DNA from: Caulobacter segnis ATCC 21756
Lineage (GTDB): Bacteria > Pseudomonadota > Alphaproteobacteria > Caulobacterales > Caulobacteraceae
Assembly: GCF_000092285.1 (NCBI RefSeq)
Contig: NC_014100.1
Location: 3,596,001 to 3,660,000 of the forward strand
Length of the DNA stretch: 64,000 bases
Direction: 5' to 3'
Each line of letters starts with the position of its first letter. Positions within the stretch are counted from its first letter, which is position 1. Under the pieces are notes generated by a model, which was not told the origin of the DNA, did no database searches, and was given only the letters and a program-made list of their open reading frames with translations. The position numbers and the translations under genes were made by a program. Of the stretch, positions 44,651-53,342 are shown one piece after another.

Positions 44651-47600
44651 CTAGAACCGCTTGGAGACGTTCATGTACCAGTAGCGGCCGGTCGCGTTGT
44701 ACAGCGAGCCGTAGTAGCCGAAGTTGGTCGACGAGACCGGCGGTGCCTTGTCGCCGATGTTGCGCACGCCCACGCGGACCGTGGAGCCGTCGAAACGGCC
44801 TTCCTTGAACGCGTACTGACCGTACAGGCTGACCGTGGTCCAGGACGGCATCTGGTAGTATTCGCCGCCGGTCAGGGTCGAGCCGGTGTCGTACACCTCG
44901 CTGACATAGTTGACGAACGCGCCGGCGCCCCAGCCGCCGTTGCGCCAGGTCATGCTGGCGCTGCCCCTGAATTCCGGGAATCCGCCCATGCCGATCTGGT
45001 TGCCGGCGGAGGTCACCGTCACGCCCGGCAGCTTCCCGGCGGCGACGGCCTGCTGAAGCAGGGCCTCGGTCGCGCCCGGCGCCTGATCATACTGCAGCAG
45101 CTTCGCCACGTTGATCTTCAGACCAAAGTCGCCCCAGGGGGTGTCGTCCAGGTCGTAGTCCAGCGAGAAGTCGACGCCCTTCACCACGCGCGGCTGCAGG
45201 TTGGTGTAGGTGTCGCTGATATAGTCGATGGCGCCCACCGTGTTCGTACCGACCGGCGCCAGGCGAACGACGTCTGGGTTGGACGACCCTTGCTGACGCA
45301 GCAGCCAGTCCAGAGCGATCTGGTTGCCGCCGCCCAGGATGCCGATAACGCCCTTCTCGCGGATCGACCAGAAGTCGGTGGTCAGGGTCAGCTTGCCGTA
45401 TTCGACCGGGATGAAGCGCGGCTGGTAGACGAAGCCGACGCTGGCGTTGTCGGCCTCTTCCGGCTTCAGGTTTTCGTTGCCGCTGCGGACCTCGATGGTG
45501 CTGGCGCTGGAGCAGGTGGTGGCCGTCGGCGTGTTGATCCGGCAGGCCGCCCAGTCGGTGCGCGTGTTCGAGACCGAAGTCCCCTCGCTGTAGAACTGAG
45601 GCAGGTTCGGCGCGCGGAAGCTCTGCGAGACCGAGCCGCGCAGCGACAGGCCATGACCGACCTTCCACAGGATCGCGCCCTTCGGCTTCAGGACGTTGCC
45701 GAAGTCCGAATAGTGCTCGTCGCGGGCGGCGATCTGCAGGCTGACTTCCTCGACGAAGGGGATGTTCATCTCGGGCGAGATGACCGGCACGGCCAGTTCG
45801 AAGAACGCCGAGGCGATCGAGCGATGAGCCGACACGTCCGGCGAGCCCGAGGCCCCCATGACGTCGGTGCCGTAGGTCACGCCGGTGACGGTGTTGGTGT
45901 ACGTGATCGTGCCGTCCAGGCGGTCGTCACGGTCGTCCTTGTAGGTCTCGCGGCGCAGCTCGACCCCGGCCGCGAAACCGACGTCGCCGCCGGGCAGACG
46001 GAAGAGGTCCTTCTTGGACACCTTGAAGTCGGCGAGGGCCAGCGAGGTCTTGCTGATCCGGTAGACGTTGATCAGGAACGAGTTGATCGTGTCCTGGCTA
46101 TTCGGCGTGGCGTCCTCGCCCGAATAGTTGGTCAGCGAGCCGCCATTGAACGGATTGTAGGCCGACGCGTCCGTGCGGTTCAGCGCCGCCTGGAAGAGCG
46201 TGTTGCTGATGGCGTTGTGGGTCATGTCCTTGGTGCGGGCTTCCGAGTAGAGCAGCGCGCTGTCCCACTTCCAGCCGTTCCAGTCGCCCTTCAGGCCGCC
46301 CAGCAGGCGGAAGCTGTCGTCGGTCACCGTATAGGTGCGGCCGCCGGCGTCGACCGGGCGGTAGTTCAGGATGTTCATCGCCACGCCCGAGGCGCCCACG
46401 CCGGTGAGGCCCGAAAGGCGGTTCGGGTTGACCGCGCCGTTGGCCAGGGTGGTCGGACCGAAGGGGTTCCAGTAGGCGTTGGCCGCGATGCTGATCTGGG
46501 CCGAGCTGAGCGGCGCGGACTGCTCGCGGTTGCCGGTGAACAGGGCGTGGTAGTAGCCGCCCTCGCCATAGGCGGTGACGCCGCCGAAGTCGTGCTCGAC
46601 CGTGGAGAAGAGGTTGGTGCGCTCCAGACCGCCCTTCAGCGACCGCTGCGAGTTCTCGTCGTAACGAAGCACGCGGTCATTCGCGCCCGTGATCGTGCCG
46701 GCCCGAATGCAGATGTCACCCGTCAGGGTCGCCGACGAGCAGCCGGCGGCGGTGTTGGACACCGGCTCGATGTGGAACACCCCCGTCGTCGTGAGGGCTG
46801 CGCCGTTCTGACGCGGCGCGGTCGAGGCGGGGATCAGCGTGAACGCCCCCCAGGGGCTCGAGGTCGAGCGGTTGTCGAACGCGGTGTCGCTGGCCCAGGC
46901 GGTGCCGGCCATGGCGGCGCGGTGATCCTCGCTGGCCGAGTAGTCGCGCTCGCTGGCCATCAGGCGGCTGCGGGCGGTGTAGGACCCGAAGAAGGTCAGC
47001 CGCGTGCCGTCGTCCAGACGCGTGCCGGCCTTCACGTTGAAGCTGCCTTCGCGGTAGCTCGTGCCCTCCGAGCCGCCGACCTGCCCCTCGACCCGCAGGC
47101 CTTGGAACTTGGTGTCGAGCACGGTGTTCACCACGCCCGCCACGGCGTCCGCGCCGTAGATGGCGGCCGCGCCGTCCAGCAGGACCTCCACGCGCTTGAC
47201 GCCCGAGACGGGGAACGCGTTGGTGTTGACGGTCTGCACCGGGACCAGGTTCTCGGTCTGGGTGCCCGGCGCCAGCACGGCGCGGCGGCCGTTCAGCAGG
47301 GCCAGCGTGTTGCCGGTGCCCAGGCTGCGCAGGTTCAGGGACGAGACGTCGCCGCGCGCGTCGTTCAGGTTGCCGGTCGTGCGGGCTTCCTGGAACTGGA
47401 CGTCGCCGGCCTGCGGGATCGAGCGGAACAACTCGTCGCCCGAGACGGCGCCCGTGGCGATGATGTCCTGCTCGCCGACCACCGTCACCGGCAGCGCGCC
47501 CGTCGTCCGCGCGCCCTCGATCTGCGAGCCGACGACCACGATGGCTTCGACGACCTGGGCCTCGTCAGTCGCCGCGCCGGCCCCCACGCTCGCGGACTGG

Positions 47601-47932
47601 GGGAGTTCGGCCGGCGCCGGGCGCAGCGTGATGGTCTTGCCGTCGTCCGACTGGACGACCAGGCCGGCGGCCTTGGCCAGACGCGCCAGCGCCTCGGCGT
47701 CGGCGATATCGCCCGCAACGGCCGGCGTGCGCTTGCCGCTGGCCGCCTCGAACGGGAACAGGACCTGCTTGCCCGACTGCTGGGCGAACGCCTGCAGCGC
47801 GGTCACCGCGTCGCCGGCCGGAATATTGAAGCTGTGGCGGGCCTCTTGGGCCAGGGCCGGACCGGCCAACACCAGCACGGCGGCGGACGCCATCAGGAAG
47901 CCGCGAACCGTGCGGCGCGTGTCGTTAGACAT
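44651..47932 (-). CDS. TonB-dependent receptor with STN signalling domain (1093 aa)
   Basis: A signal peptide (VRGFLMASAAVLVLAGPALAQ) is followed by a secretin/TonB N-terminal (STN) domain, ARHSFNIPAGDAVTALQAFAQQSGKQVLFPFEAASGKRTPAV, at residues ~30-105. Next come the TonB box region (VVEAIVVVGSQIEGART), the plug and a large barrel ending RYWYMNVSKRF. The STN domain marks it as a transducer receptor that signals to the FecR-type protein encoded upstream. Order in transcription is sigma factor, FecR, receptor. Ligand unknown; such systems sense ferric complexes or, in Caulobacter relatives, carbohydrates. Confidence 0.94.
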   Translation of the reverse strand: MSNDTRRTVRGFLMASAAVLVLAGPALAQEARHSFNIPAGDAVTALQAFAQQSGKQVLFPFEAASGKRTPAVAGDIADAEALARLAKAAGLVVQSDDGKTITLRPAPAELPQSASVGAGAATDEAQVVEAIVVVGSQIEGARTTGALPVTVVGEQDIIATGAVSGDELFRSIPQAGDVQFQEARTTGNLNDARGDVSSLNLRSLGTGNTLALLNGRRAVLAPGTQTENLVPVQTVNTNAFPVSGVKRVEVLLDGAAAIYGADAVAGVVNTVLDTKFQGLRVEGQVGGSEGTSYREGSFNVKAGTRLDDGTRLTFFGSYTARSRLMASERDYSASEDHRAAMAGTAWASDTAFDNRSTSSPWGAFTLIPASTAPRQNGAALTTTGVFHIEPVSNTAAGCSSATLTGDICIRAGTITGANDRVLRYDENSQRSLKGGLERTNLFSTVEHDFGGVTAYGEGGYYHALFTGNREQSAPLSSAQISIAANAYWNPFGPTTLANGAVNPNRLSGLTGVGASGVAMNILNYRPVDAGGRTYTVTDDSFRLLGGLKGDWNGWKWDSALLYSEARTKDMTHNAISNTLFQAALNRTDASAYNPFNGGSLTNYSGEDATPNSQDTINSFLINVYRISKTSLALADFKVSKKDLFRLPGGDVGFAAGVELRRETYKDDRDDRLDGTITYTNTVTGVTYGTDVMGASGSPDVSAHRSIASAFFELAVPVISPEMNIPFVEEVSLQIAARDEHYSDFGNVLKPKGAILWKVGHGLSLRGSVSQSFRAPNLPQFYSEGTSVSNTRTDWAACRINTPTATTCSSASTIEVRSGNENLKPEEADNASVGFVYQPRFIPVEYGKLTLTTDFWSIREKGVIGILGGGNQIALDWLLRQQGSSNPDVVRLAPVGTNTVGAIDYISDTYTNLQPRVVKGVDFSLDYDLDDTPWGDFGLKINVAKLLQYDQAPGATEALLQQAVAAGKLPGVTVTSAGNQIGMGGFPEFRGSASMTWRNGGWGAGAFVNYVSEVYDTGSTLTGGEYYQMPSWTTVSLYGQYAFKEGRFDGSTVRVGVRNIGDKAPPVSSTNFGYYGSLYNATGRYWYMNVSKRF

Positions 47933-48060
47933 TGTTTTTGTAACCCCTCTCGACGCCTCCAGCCCCGACGGGAGGCGTCTTCGAAGGAACGACGCTATAG
48001 CCCCGACTTTCCGCTAGTCGCGACGGGAACTTTTTTGAACGCCAGCCCCGCCGGGAGGCT

Positions 48061-49068
48061 TCAGCTGCGCCGCGACAGCCGGATCGCGCCGTCGGCGCCT
48101 TCCGAAGCGCTCACCGGGAAGGCGCTGGTCACCGCATTGACGAAGCTGGTCGGCTCGGTGGTCTGGAAGTAACCGGCCAGACGCAGGTGGGCGATCGACG
48201 GATCGGCGATGCGGATCTGGCGATGATTGTAGCGATTGAACTCCGCCGCCGCCTGCGCCAGCGACTGGCCGTTCAGGGCGATCGCCCCTTGCCGCCAGGC
48301 CAGGCTCCGGTCGATCTCTGCGTTCGACACCACGCGCGAACGGGCGCCGCGCGAGTCGTAGATCGCCGCCACCCCGGCGGTCAGGCGCATGTCGTCCTTG
48401 GCGTCGGCGCGGACAGGATCGACATCGACGGCGCCCTTCTTGACCGTCACCGCCGCGCCGTCCGAGCGCAGGCGGACCGCCACCTCCGCCGAGCCGTCAG
48501 CCGCGATCACCGCATCGGCGGCCTTGACCACGAAAGGTCGGGCGTCGGGCGCGGCGTCGAACAGCGCCTCGCCCTTGATCAGCTTGACCTCGCGCACGCC
48601 GCGCTTGAAGCGGACAACGACCTTGCTGTCGGTGTTCAGCTCGATCCGGCTGTTGTCGCCCAGCACCACGACCCGGCGCTCGCCGATCGCGGTGGCGTAG
48701 GCGGTCGAGGTCCCGAACGACAGGCTTCCCGCCACCAGCAGCGCCATGGCGGCCGAGGCGGCCAGCCCGCGAGCCCACGGCGACCGCGACAGGGCCGACA
48801 GACGCGGCTGCGGTTGAGGCTGCGGCGTCGCCGCCAGAAGGTCGGCGTCCGGCCGCTGCAGCCCCGGCCGCAGCGCGCGCACGCGATCGATCCGCGCCCA
48901 GGCGACGGCTTCGCGCTCGTAGGTGGCCTCATGCTCGAAGCTCTCGCCGCGCCAGGCCTCGAAGGCGGCGCGGTCGGCGTCAGAGCACGAAGGATCGTCA
49001 AGCCGGACCACCCAGAGGGCGGCCGCCTGCCTCACCGCTTCGCGTCGTGATCCCGTATCCCGCTCCAT
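48061..49068 (-). CDS. FecR-type anti-sigma factor (335 aa)
   Basis: A cytoplasmic N-terminal domain binds the sigma factor (AALWVVRLDDPSCSDADRAAFEAWRG is the DUF4880-type motif). One membrane helix (GLAASAAMALLVAGSLSFG) follows, then the periplasmic FecR beta-domain (YATAIGERRVVVLGDNSRIELNTDSKVVVRFKRGVREVKLIKGEALFDA). A C-terminal STN-like region (GQSLAQAAAEFNRYNHRQIRI) completes it. Its start lies inside the 3' end of the sigma-factor gene (37-bp overlap), so the two are translationally coupled. Confidence 0.93.
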   Translation of the reverse strand: MERDTGSRREAVRQAAALWVVRLDDPSCSDADRAAFEAWRGESFEHEATYEREAVAWARIDRVRALRPGLQRPDADLLAATPQPQPQPRLSALSRSPWARGLAASAAMALLVAGSLSFGTSTAYATAIGERRVVVLGDNSRIELNTDSKVVVRFKRGVREVKLIKGEALFDAAPDARPFVVKAADAVIAADGSAEVAVRLRSDGAAVTVKKGAVDVDPVRADAKDDMRLTAGVAAIYDSRGARSRVVSNAEIDRSLAWRQGAIALNGQSLAQAAAEFNRYNHRQIRIADPSIAHLRLAGYFQTTEPTSFVNAVTSAFPVSASEGADGAIRLSRRS

Positions 49069-49622
49069 GAGCGCCTTTCGTCGGCCTTGCTTTTCCGTTC
49101 GTTACGCCGTCCCAGCTTCTCGGAACAGTAGCGCAGCCCCTTCACCAGATGCTTCTCAACAGTAGAGACGGACAGGCCCAGCCGAACCGCTATCTCGTCT
49201 GGCGAGAGGCTATAGACTTTTCTCAACGTGAAGACGCGTCGACATTGCGTCGGAAGTTCGGCGATCGCGTCGGCCAGCGCCTGCAGCTCTTCGCGCGATT
49301 CGATGATGGATTGCGCGCCGGGCGCTTCGTCGATCGGCTCGATGCGTTCGAAATCGGCGACCGCGGTGATCGTCAGGACCTTGCGGCGGCGCAACGCGTC
49401 GAGGGCGCAGTTGCGCAGAACCCGCGTGGCGAAGGCGGCGGGGTTGCCGATCTCGCGCCAGGTCTTGCAGGCGATCGCTCGCGCGAAGGTCTCGTGGACC
49501 AGGTCTTCCGGATCGGTCTGCCCATCGCGGCAGAACCGCCGCGCATAGGCCAGCAGGTCCGGCTCCAGCGGCAGGATCTCCCGCCGAAACCAGGCGCGCC
49601 TGTCTTCGTCGTCTTGCGCCAT
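49032..49622 (-). CDS. ECF sigma factor, FecI type (196 aa)
   Basis: Region 2 reads LLAYARRFCRDGQTDPEDLVHETFARAIACKTWREIGNP. Region 4 reads CRRVFTLRKVYSLSPDEIAVRLGLSVSTVEKHLVKGLRYC. The paired FecR and STN-receptor genes follow directly. I chose the ATG at 49622 with GAGAGG upstream over an earlier extension. It should direct transcription of the receptor and perhaps of itself. Confidence 0.93.
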   Translation of the reverse strand: MAQDDEDRRAWFRREILPLEPDLLAYARRFCRDGQTDPEDLVHETFARAIACKTWREIGNPAAFATRVLRNCALDALRRRKVLTITAVADFERIEPIDEAPGAQSIIESREELQALADAIAELPTQCRRVFTLRKVYSLSPDEIAVRLGLSVSTVEKHLVKGLRYCSEKLGRRNERKSKADERRSWSGIRDHDAKR

Positions 49623-49669
49623 CAACGCCCCTCTCGGCGGAAAGGAAGCCGATCGGGTGCGGAATAGCA

Positions 49670-49695
49670 ACCCGGCGGCGGGACCGCCGCCGGGT
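49670..49695 (-). terminator. Terminator hairpin after the MHS transporter
   Basis: Perfect 12-bp arms ACCCGGCGGCGG / CCGCCGCCGGGT with a 2-nt loop, just beyond the transporter stop and upstream of the sigma gene. Confidence 0.65.
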
Positions 49696-49712
49696 CGTTT
49701 CGGGCGCGGCGC

Positions 49713-51380
49713 CTAATCCTCGATCGGATTGTGCCGCGTATCCTTCAGGAACAGACCCCCGATAACGGCGGTCACCGTCGCGATGATCACCGGATACCAG
49801 AGGCCCGAATAGATATCGCCGGTCGCCGCCACGATCGCGAAGGCCGTGGTCGGCAGGAAGCCGCCGAACCAGCCGTTGCCGATATGGTAGGGCAGCGACA
49901 TCGCCGTGTAGCGGATGCGGGTCGGGAACAGCTCGACCAGCATGGCCGCGATCGGGCCGTAGACCATGGTCACGTAGATCACCAGGATCGCCAGCAGGCC
50001 GATGACCTTGGGCTTGTCGACCAGCGCCGGGTCGGCCTTGGCCGGATAGCCGGCGGCCTTCAGCTGGGCGCCGAGGTCGGCCTCCCAGGCCTTGCGCGCG
50101 TCGGCGAAGGCCTTGCCGGTCGCGCCCTTGGGATCAAAGCCCTCGAGCGTCACGCCGCCGACCTTGACCGTCGTCGGCGCCCCCGCCGGGGCGTCGTGGT
50201 TGCTGTAGGTGACACCGGCCTTGGCGAGATAGGCCTTGGCCACATCGCAAGGCGTATTGAACTTGGCCTTGCCGACGGGGTCGAACTGGAAGGCGCAGGT
50301 GGCCGGATCGGCGTTGACCACGACCGGGGCCGAGGACTCGGCGTGGGCCAGCACGGGATTGGCGTAGGCTGTGATCGCCTTGAAGATCGGGAAATAGGTC
50401 GCCGCCGCCAGCACGCAGCCGACGATGATGATCCACTTGCGGCCGATCTTGTCCGACAGCCAGCCGAAGAACACGAAGAACGGCGTGCCGATCAGCAGGC
50501 TGGTGGCGATCAGCAGGTTGGCCAAGGCGCCGTCCAGCTTCAGCGTCTTCTCAAGGAAGAACTGGGCGTAGAACTGGCCGGTGTACCAGACCACCGCCTG
50601 GCCCATGGTCAGGCCGAACAGCGCCAGAAGCACGACCTTCAGGTTCGGCCATTGGCCGAAGGCCTCGGCCAGCGGCTTCTTGGTTCCCTTCCCTTCCGAG
50701 ATCATGCGTTGGAAGGTCGGGCTCTCGTGCAGCTTCAGGCGGATCCACAGCGACACGCCCAGCAGCAGCAGCGAGACCAGGAACGGGATGCGCCAGCCCC
50801 AGGCCTTGAACGCCTCCTCGCCCATCCACGTGCGGGTCGCAAGAATGACCAGCAGCGACAGGAAAAGACCGACGGTGGCCGTGGTCTGGATCCAGCTGGT
50901 GTAGAAGCCGCGACGCCCCTCGGGCGCGTGCTCGGCGACGTAGGTCGCGGCTCCGCCGTACTCGCCGCCCAGGGCCAGGCCCTGCACCAGGCGCATCAGG
51001 ATCAGGGCGATGGGCGCGGCCACGCCGATCTGCTCGTACGAGGGCAGGAGGCCGACCACGAAGGTCGACACGCCCATCAGCAGCATGGTGATCAGGAAGG
51101 TGTTCTTGCGGCCCCAGATGTCGCCAAGACGCCCGAAGATCAAAGCGCCCAGCGGCCGGATCGCAAAGCCGGCGGCGAAGGCCAGCAAGGCCAGGATGAA
51201 GCCGGTGGTCTCGTTGACGCCGGAGAAGAAGTGGCCGGTGATGATCACCGCCAGCGAGCCGTAGAGATAGAAATCGTACCACTCGAACACGGTGCCGAGC
51301 GAGGACGCCCCGATCACCAGCGCGTCGCGGCCCTTCCCAGTCTTACCCTGAGCGGGCGCGGCTTGGCTGTCAGCCCCCAT
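49713..51380 (-). CDS. MFS transporter, metabolite:H+ symporter (MHS) family with a large loop insert (555 aa)
   Basis: SSLGTVFEWYDFYLYGSLAVII and RPLGALIFGRLGDIWGRKNTFL are signature segments of the ShiA/ProP-like MHS family. Between two late helices there is an insert of roughly 110 residues (SSAPVVVNADPATCAFQFDP...LVDKPK) with two cysteines, predicted to face the periplasm. Family members are usually 420-450 residues, so the extra length is the insert. Substrate unknown. Confidence 0.9.
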   Translation of the reverse strand: MGADSQAAPAQGKTGKGRDALVIGASSLGTVFEWYDFYLYGSLAVIITGHFFSGVNETTGFILALLAFAAGFAIRPLGALIFGRLGDIWGRKNTFLITMLLMGVSTFVVGLLPSYEQIGVAAPIALILMRLVQGLALGGEYGGAATYVAEHAPEGRRGFYTSWIQTTATVGLFLSLLVILATRTWMGEEAFKAWGWRIPFLVSLLLLGVSLWIRLKLHESPTFQRMISEGKGTKKPLAEAFGQWPNLKVVLLALFGLTMGQAVVWYTGQFYAQFFLEKTLKLDGALANLLIATSLLIGTPFFVFFGWLSDKIGRKWIIIVGCVLAAATYFPIFKAITAYANPVLAHAESSAPVVVNADPATCAFQFDPVGKAKFNTPCDVAKAYLAKAGVTYSNHDAPAGAPTTVKVGGVTLEGFDPKGATGKAFADARKAWEADLGAQLKAAGYPAKADPALVDKPKVIGLLAILVIYVTMVYGPIAAMLVELFPTRIRYTAMSLPYHIGNGWFGGFLPTTAFAIVAATGDIYSGLWYPVIIATVTAVIGGLFLKDTRHNPIED

Positions 51381-51579
51381 CGATGAATTCCCTTCCCTGA
51401 TCGCCGCGTTTCCCCGCGGTCAAGCGGGACCCTAACTCAGCGAACGTGACTCTAGCGATGCAGGAAATCTGGGGAGCGTCACTTTTTTTGGGACCGGTTT
51501 CCACATTGCGGAGCGCGATGCACGGGAATGACGTCGCGGCCATGATGTGCGATCACCCCGACGAGGAAGAGGAGCCGCC

Positions 51580-52182
51580 ATGACCGTCTCGAAGATCGCC
51601 CGCCGCGCCCTGGTCGGCGCCCTGGCCATGCTGGCCGCTTCGCCCGCCCTCGCCGCGGGCAAGCCGCGCGTGGCGATCGAGACCGACAAGGGGACCATCG
51701 TCGTCGAGCTGGAGGACCAGAAGGCGCCGATCACGGCCAAGAACTTCCTCTACTATGTCGACAAGCACCGCTTCGACGGCGGTCAGTTCTTCCGCGCCAA
51801 CCGGGCCAAGGGCGCGCCCGGCGCCGGCTCGATCCAGGGCCAGCCCAAGCCCTATTCCCGCCGCGCCCCGCCGATCGCCCACGAAAGCACGCTGAAGACC
51901 GGGCTCAAGCACAAGGCCGGCGCGATCTCGATGGGCCGCGACGCGCCGGGTTCGGCCACCGCCGACTTCTTCATCTGCGCCAGCGCCCAGCCCTATCTGG
52001 ACGCCAAGCCGGGCAAGTCGGACGCCGCCCAGGGCTACGCGGTGTTCGGCTATGTCGTGCAGGGCATGGACGTCGTGAAGAAGATCCTGGCCGGCCGCAC
52101 CGACGGCCAGACCAACGTGCCGTCGATGAAAGGCCAGATCCTGAATCCGCCGGTGAAGATCCTCAGCATGAAGCGGGTCTAG
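51580..52182 (+). CDS. Periplasmic cyclophilin-type peptidyl-prolyl isomerase (200 aa)
   Basis: Signal peptide (RRALVGALAMLAASPALAAG), then a cyclophilin domain: VAIETDKGTIVVELEDQKAPITAKNFLYYVDKHRFDGGQFFR, AGAISMGRDAPGSATADFFIC and YAVFGYVVQGMDVVKKI. The canonical catalytic Arg sits in the FFRANR segment. AGAGGAG precedes the ATG. A terminator follows. Confidence 0.92.
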   Translation: MTVSKIARRALVGALAMLAASPALAAGKPRVAIETDKGTIVVELEDQKAPITAKNFLYYVDKHRFDGGQFFRANRAKGAPGAGSIQGQPKPYSRRAPPIAHESTLKTGLKHKAGAISMGRDAPGSATADFFICASAQPYLDAKPGKSDAAQGYAVFGYVVQGMDVVKKILAGRTDGQTNVPSMKGQILNPPVKILSMKRV

Positions 52183-52206
52183 AAACCCGCCGCGCGGCTT
52201 TTTTTG
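52173..52206 (+). terminator. Terminator after the isomerase gene
   Basis: GCGGGT / ACCCGC stem overlapping the stop codon, then a GC stretch and seven T's. Confidence 0.7.
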
Positions 52207-52228
52207 TCGGCCGCCTTGCGTCGCTCCA

Positions 52229-52241
52229 TTTATACTATAAA
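52229..52241. promoter_or_regulatory. TTTATACTATAAA palindrome
   Basis: Perfect 6-bp arms around one base, 36 bp upstream of the sugar dehydrogenase start; strikingly AT-rich in this genome. Operator or part of a promoter. Confidence 0.45.
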
Positions 52242-52277
52242 CGCCAGCGAAGAACATCCGCGCGGGAGGAGACTAGA

Positions 52278-53201
52278 GTGATCCGCATCGGCCTCGTCGG
52301 CGTGGGCAAGATCGCCCATGACCAGCATATCCCCGCGATCGCCGCGGATCCGCGCTTCGACCTCGTCGCGGCCGCCAGCCGCAGCCAGCCGGACCTGGGC
52401 GGCCTGCCCGTCTTCCACGACATCGCGCAGATGCTGGCCGAAGGCCCGGAACTCGACGCCGTCGCGCTCTGCACCCCGCCCCAGGCGCGCCGCGAGACGG
52501 CCCTGGCCGCCCTGCGCGCCGGCAAGCACGTCTTCTTGGAAAAGCCTCCCGGCGCCACGGTCAGCGAAGTGGCCGAGCTGGCCGCCGTCGCCCGCGAGCA
52601 GGGCGTCGTCCTGTTCACAAGCTGGCACTCGCGCTTCGCCACCGGCGTGCCCCAGGCCAAGGCCTGGCTGGCGGCCAACCCCGTCCGCACGCTGTCCATC
52701 GAGTGGCGCGAGGACGTGCGCCGCTGGCACCCCGGCCAGACCTGGATCTGGCAGGCCGGAGGCATGGGCGTCTTCGACCCGGCCATCAATGCTCTGTCGA
52801 TCCTGACCGAGATCATGCCCGACGAGGTCTTCGTCACGGACGCCAAGCTTCAGGTGCCCGAGAACGTCCAGTCGCCGATCGCCGGCCACGTCGACATGAC
52901 CACGCTGAAGGGCGCGGCCATCACCGCCGATCTCGACTTCCTGCAGACCGGCCCGCAGACCTGGGACATCACCGCCTGGAGCGACGCCGGCGAGCTGAAG
53001 CTGTCGATGGGCGGCGCCAAGCTCACGATCGACGGAAAGGTCGTGGTCGACGGCGAGAACCGCGAATATCCGGGCCTCTACGACCGCTTCGCGACCCTGG
53101 TGGCCGAGGGCCGCTCGGAAGTGGACGTGCGCCCGCTGACCCTGGTGGCCGACGCGTTCATGGTCGGGACGCGGGAGAGCGTCGAGGCGTTCATCGAGTA
53201 G
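52278..53201 (+). CDS. Gfo/Idh/MocA oxidoreductase, D-galactose/L-arabinose 1-dehydrogenase-like (307 aa)
   Basis: Rossmann NAD(P) motif IGLVGVGKIAHDQHIPAIA at the N-terminus and the EKPPG signature (HVFLEKPPGATVSEVAELA) with the conserved Lys. The segment REDVRRWHPGQTWIWQAGGMGVFDPAINALSI resembles bacterial D-galactose 1-dehydrogenase and the Azospirillum-type L-arabinose 1-dehydrogenase. The product would be a sugar lactone entering a non-phosphorylative pathway. GTG start with GGGAGGAG upstream. Confidence 0.85.
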   Translation: MIRIGLVGVGKIAHDQHIPAIAADPRFDLVAAASRSQPDLGGLPVFHDIAQMLAEGPELDAVALCTPPQARRETALAALRAGKHVFLEKPPGATVSEVAELAAVAREQGVVLFTSWHSRFATGVPQAKAWLAANPVRTLSIEWREDVRRWHPGQTWIWQAGGMGVFDPAINALSILTEIMPDEVFVTDAKLQVPENVQSPIAGHVDMTTLKGAAITADLDFLQTGPQTWDITAWSDAGELKLSMGGAKLTIDGKVVVDGENREYPGLYDRFATLVAEGRSEVDVRPLTLVADAFMVGTRESVEAFIE

Positions 53202-53214
53202 GGGCGCGGATAAG

Positions 53215-53333
53215 ATGCTCCCCCGCGATGCGGGGGAGCTGTCGCGGAGCGACTGAGGGGGCTAACGCGGCGCGCGTCCAGCTTGCCCCCTCCGGCCCTC
53301 CAGGCCACCTCCCCCGCATCGCGGGGGAGGATC
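53215..53333. repeat. Long inverted repeat, CTCCCCCGC family
   Basis: Left unit GCTCCCCCGCGATGCGGGGG and right unit CCTCCCCCGCATCGCGGGGG are each palindromic and mutually complementary. Lies between convergent genes and probably also acts in termination. Confidence 0.75.
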
Positions 53334-53342
53334 CCACCCCGT

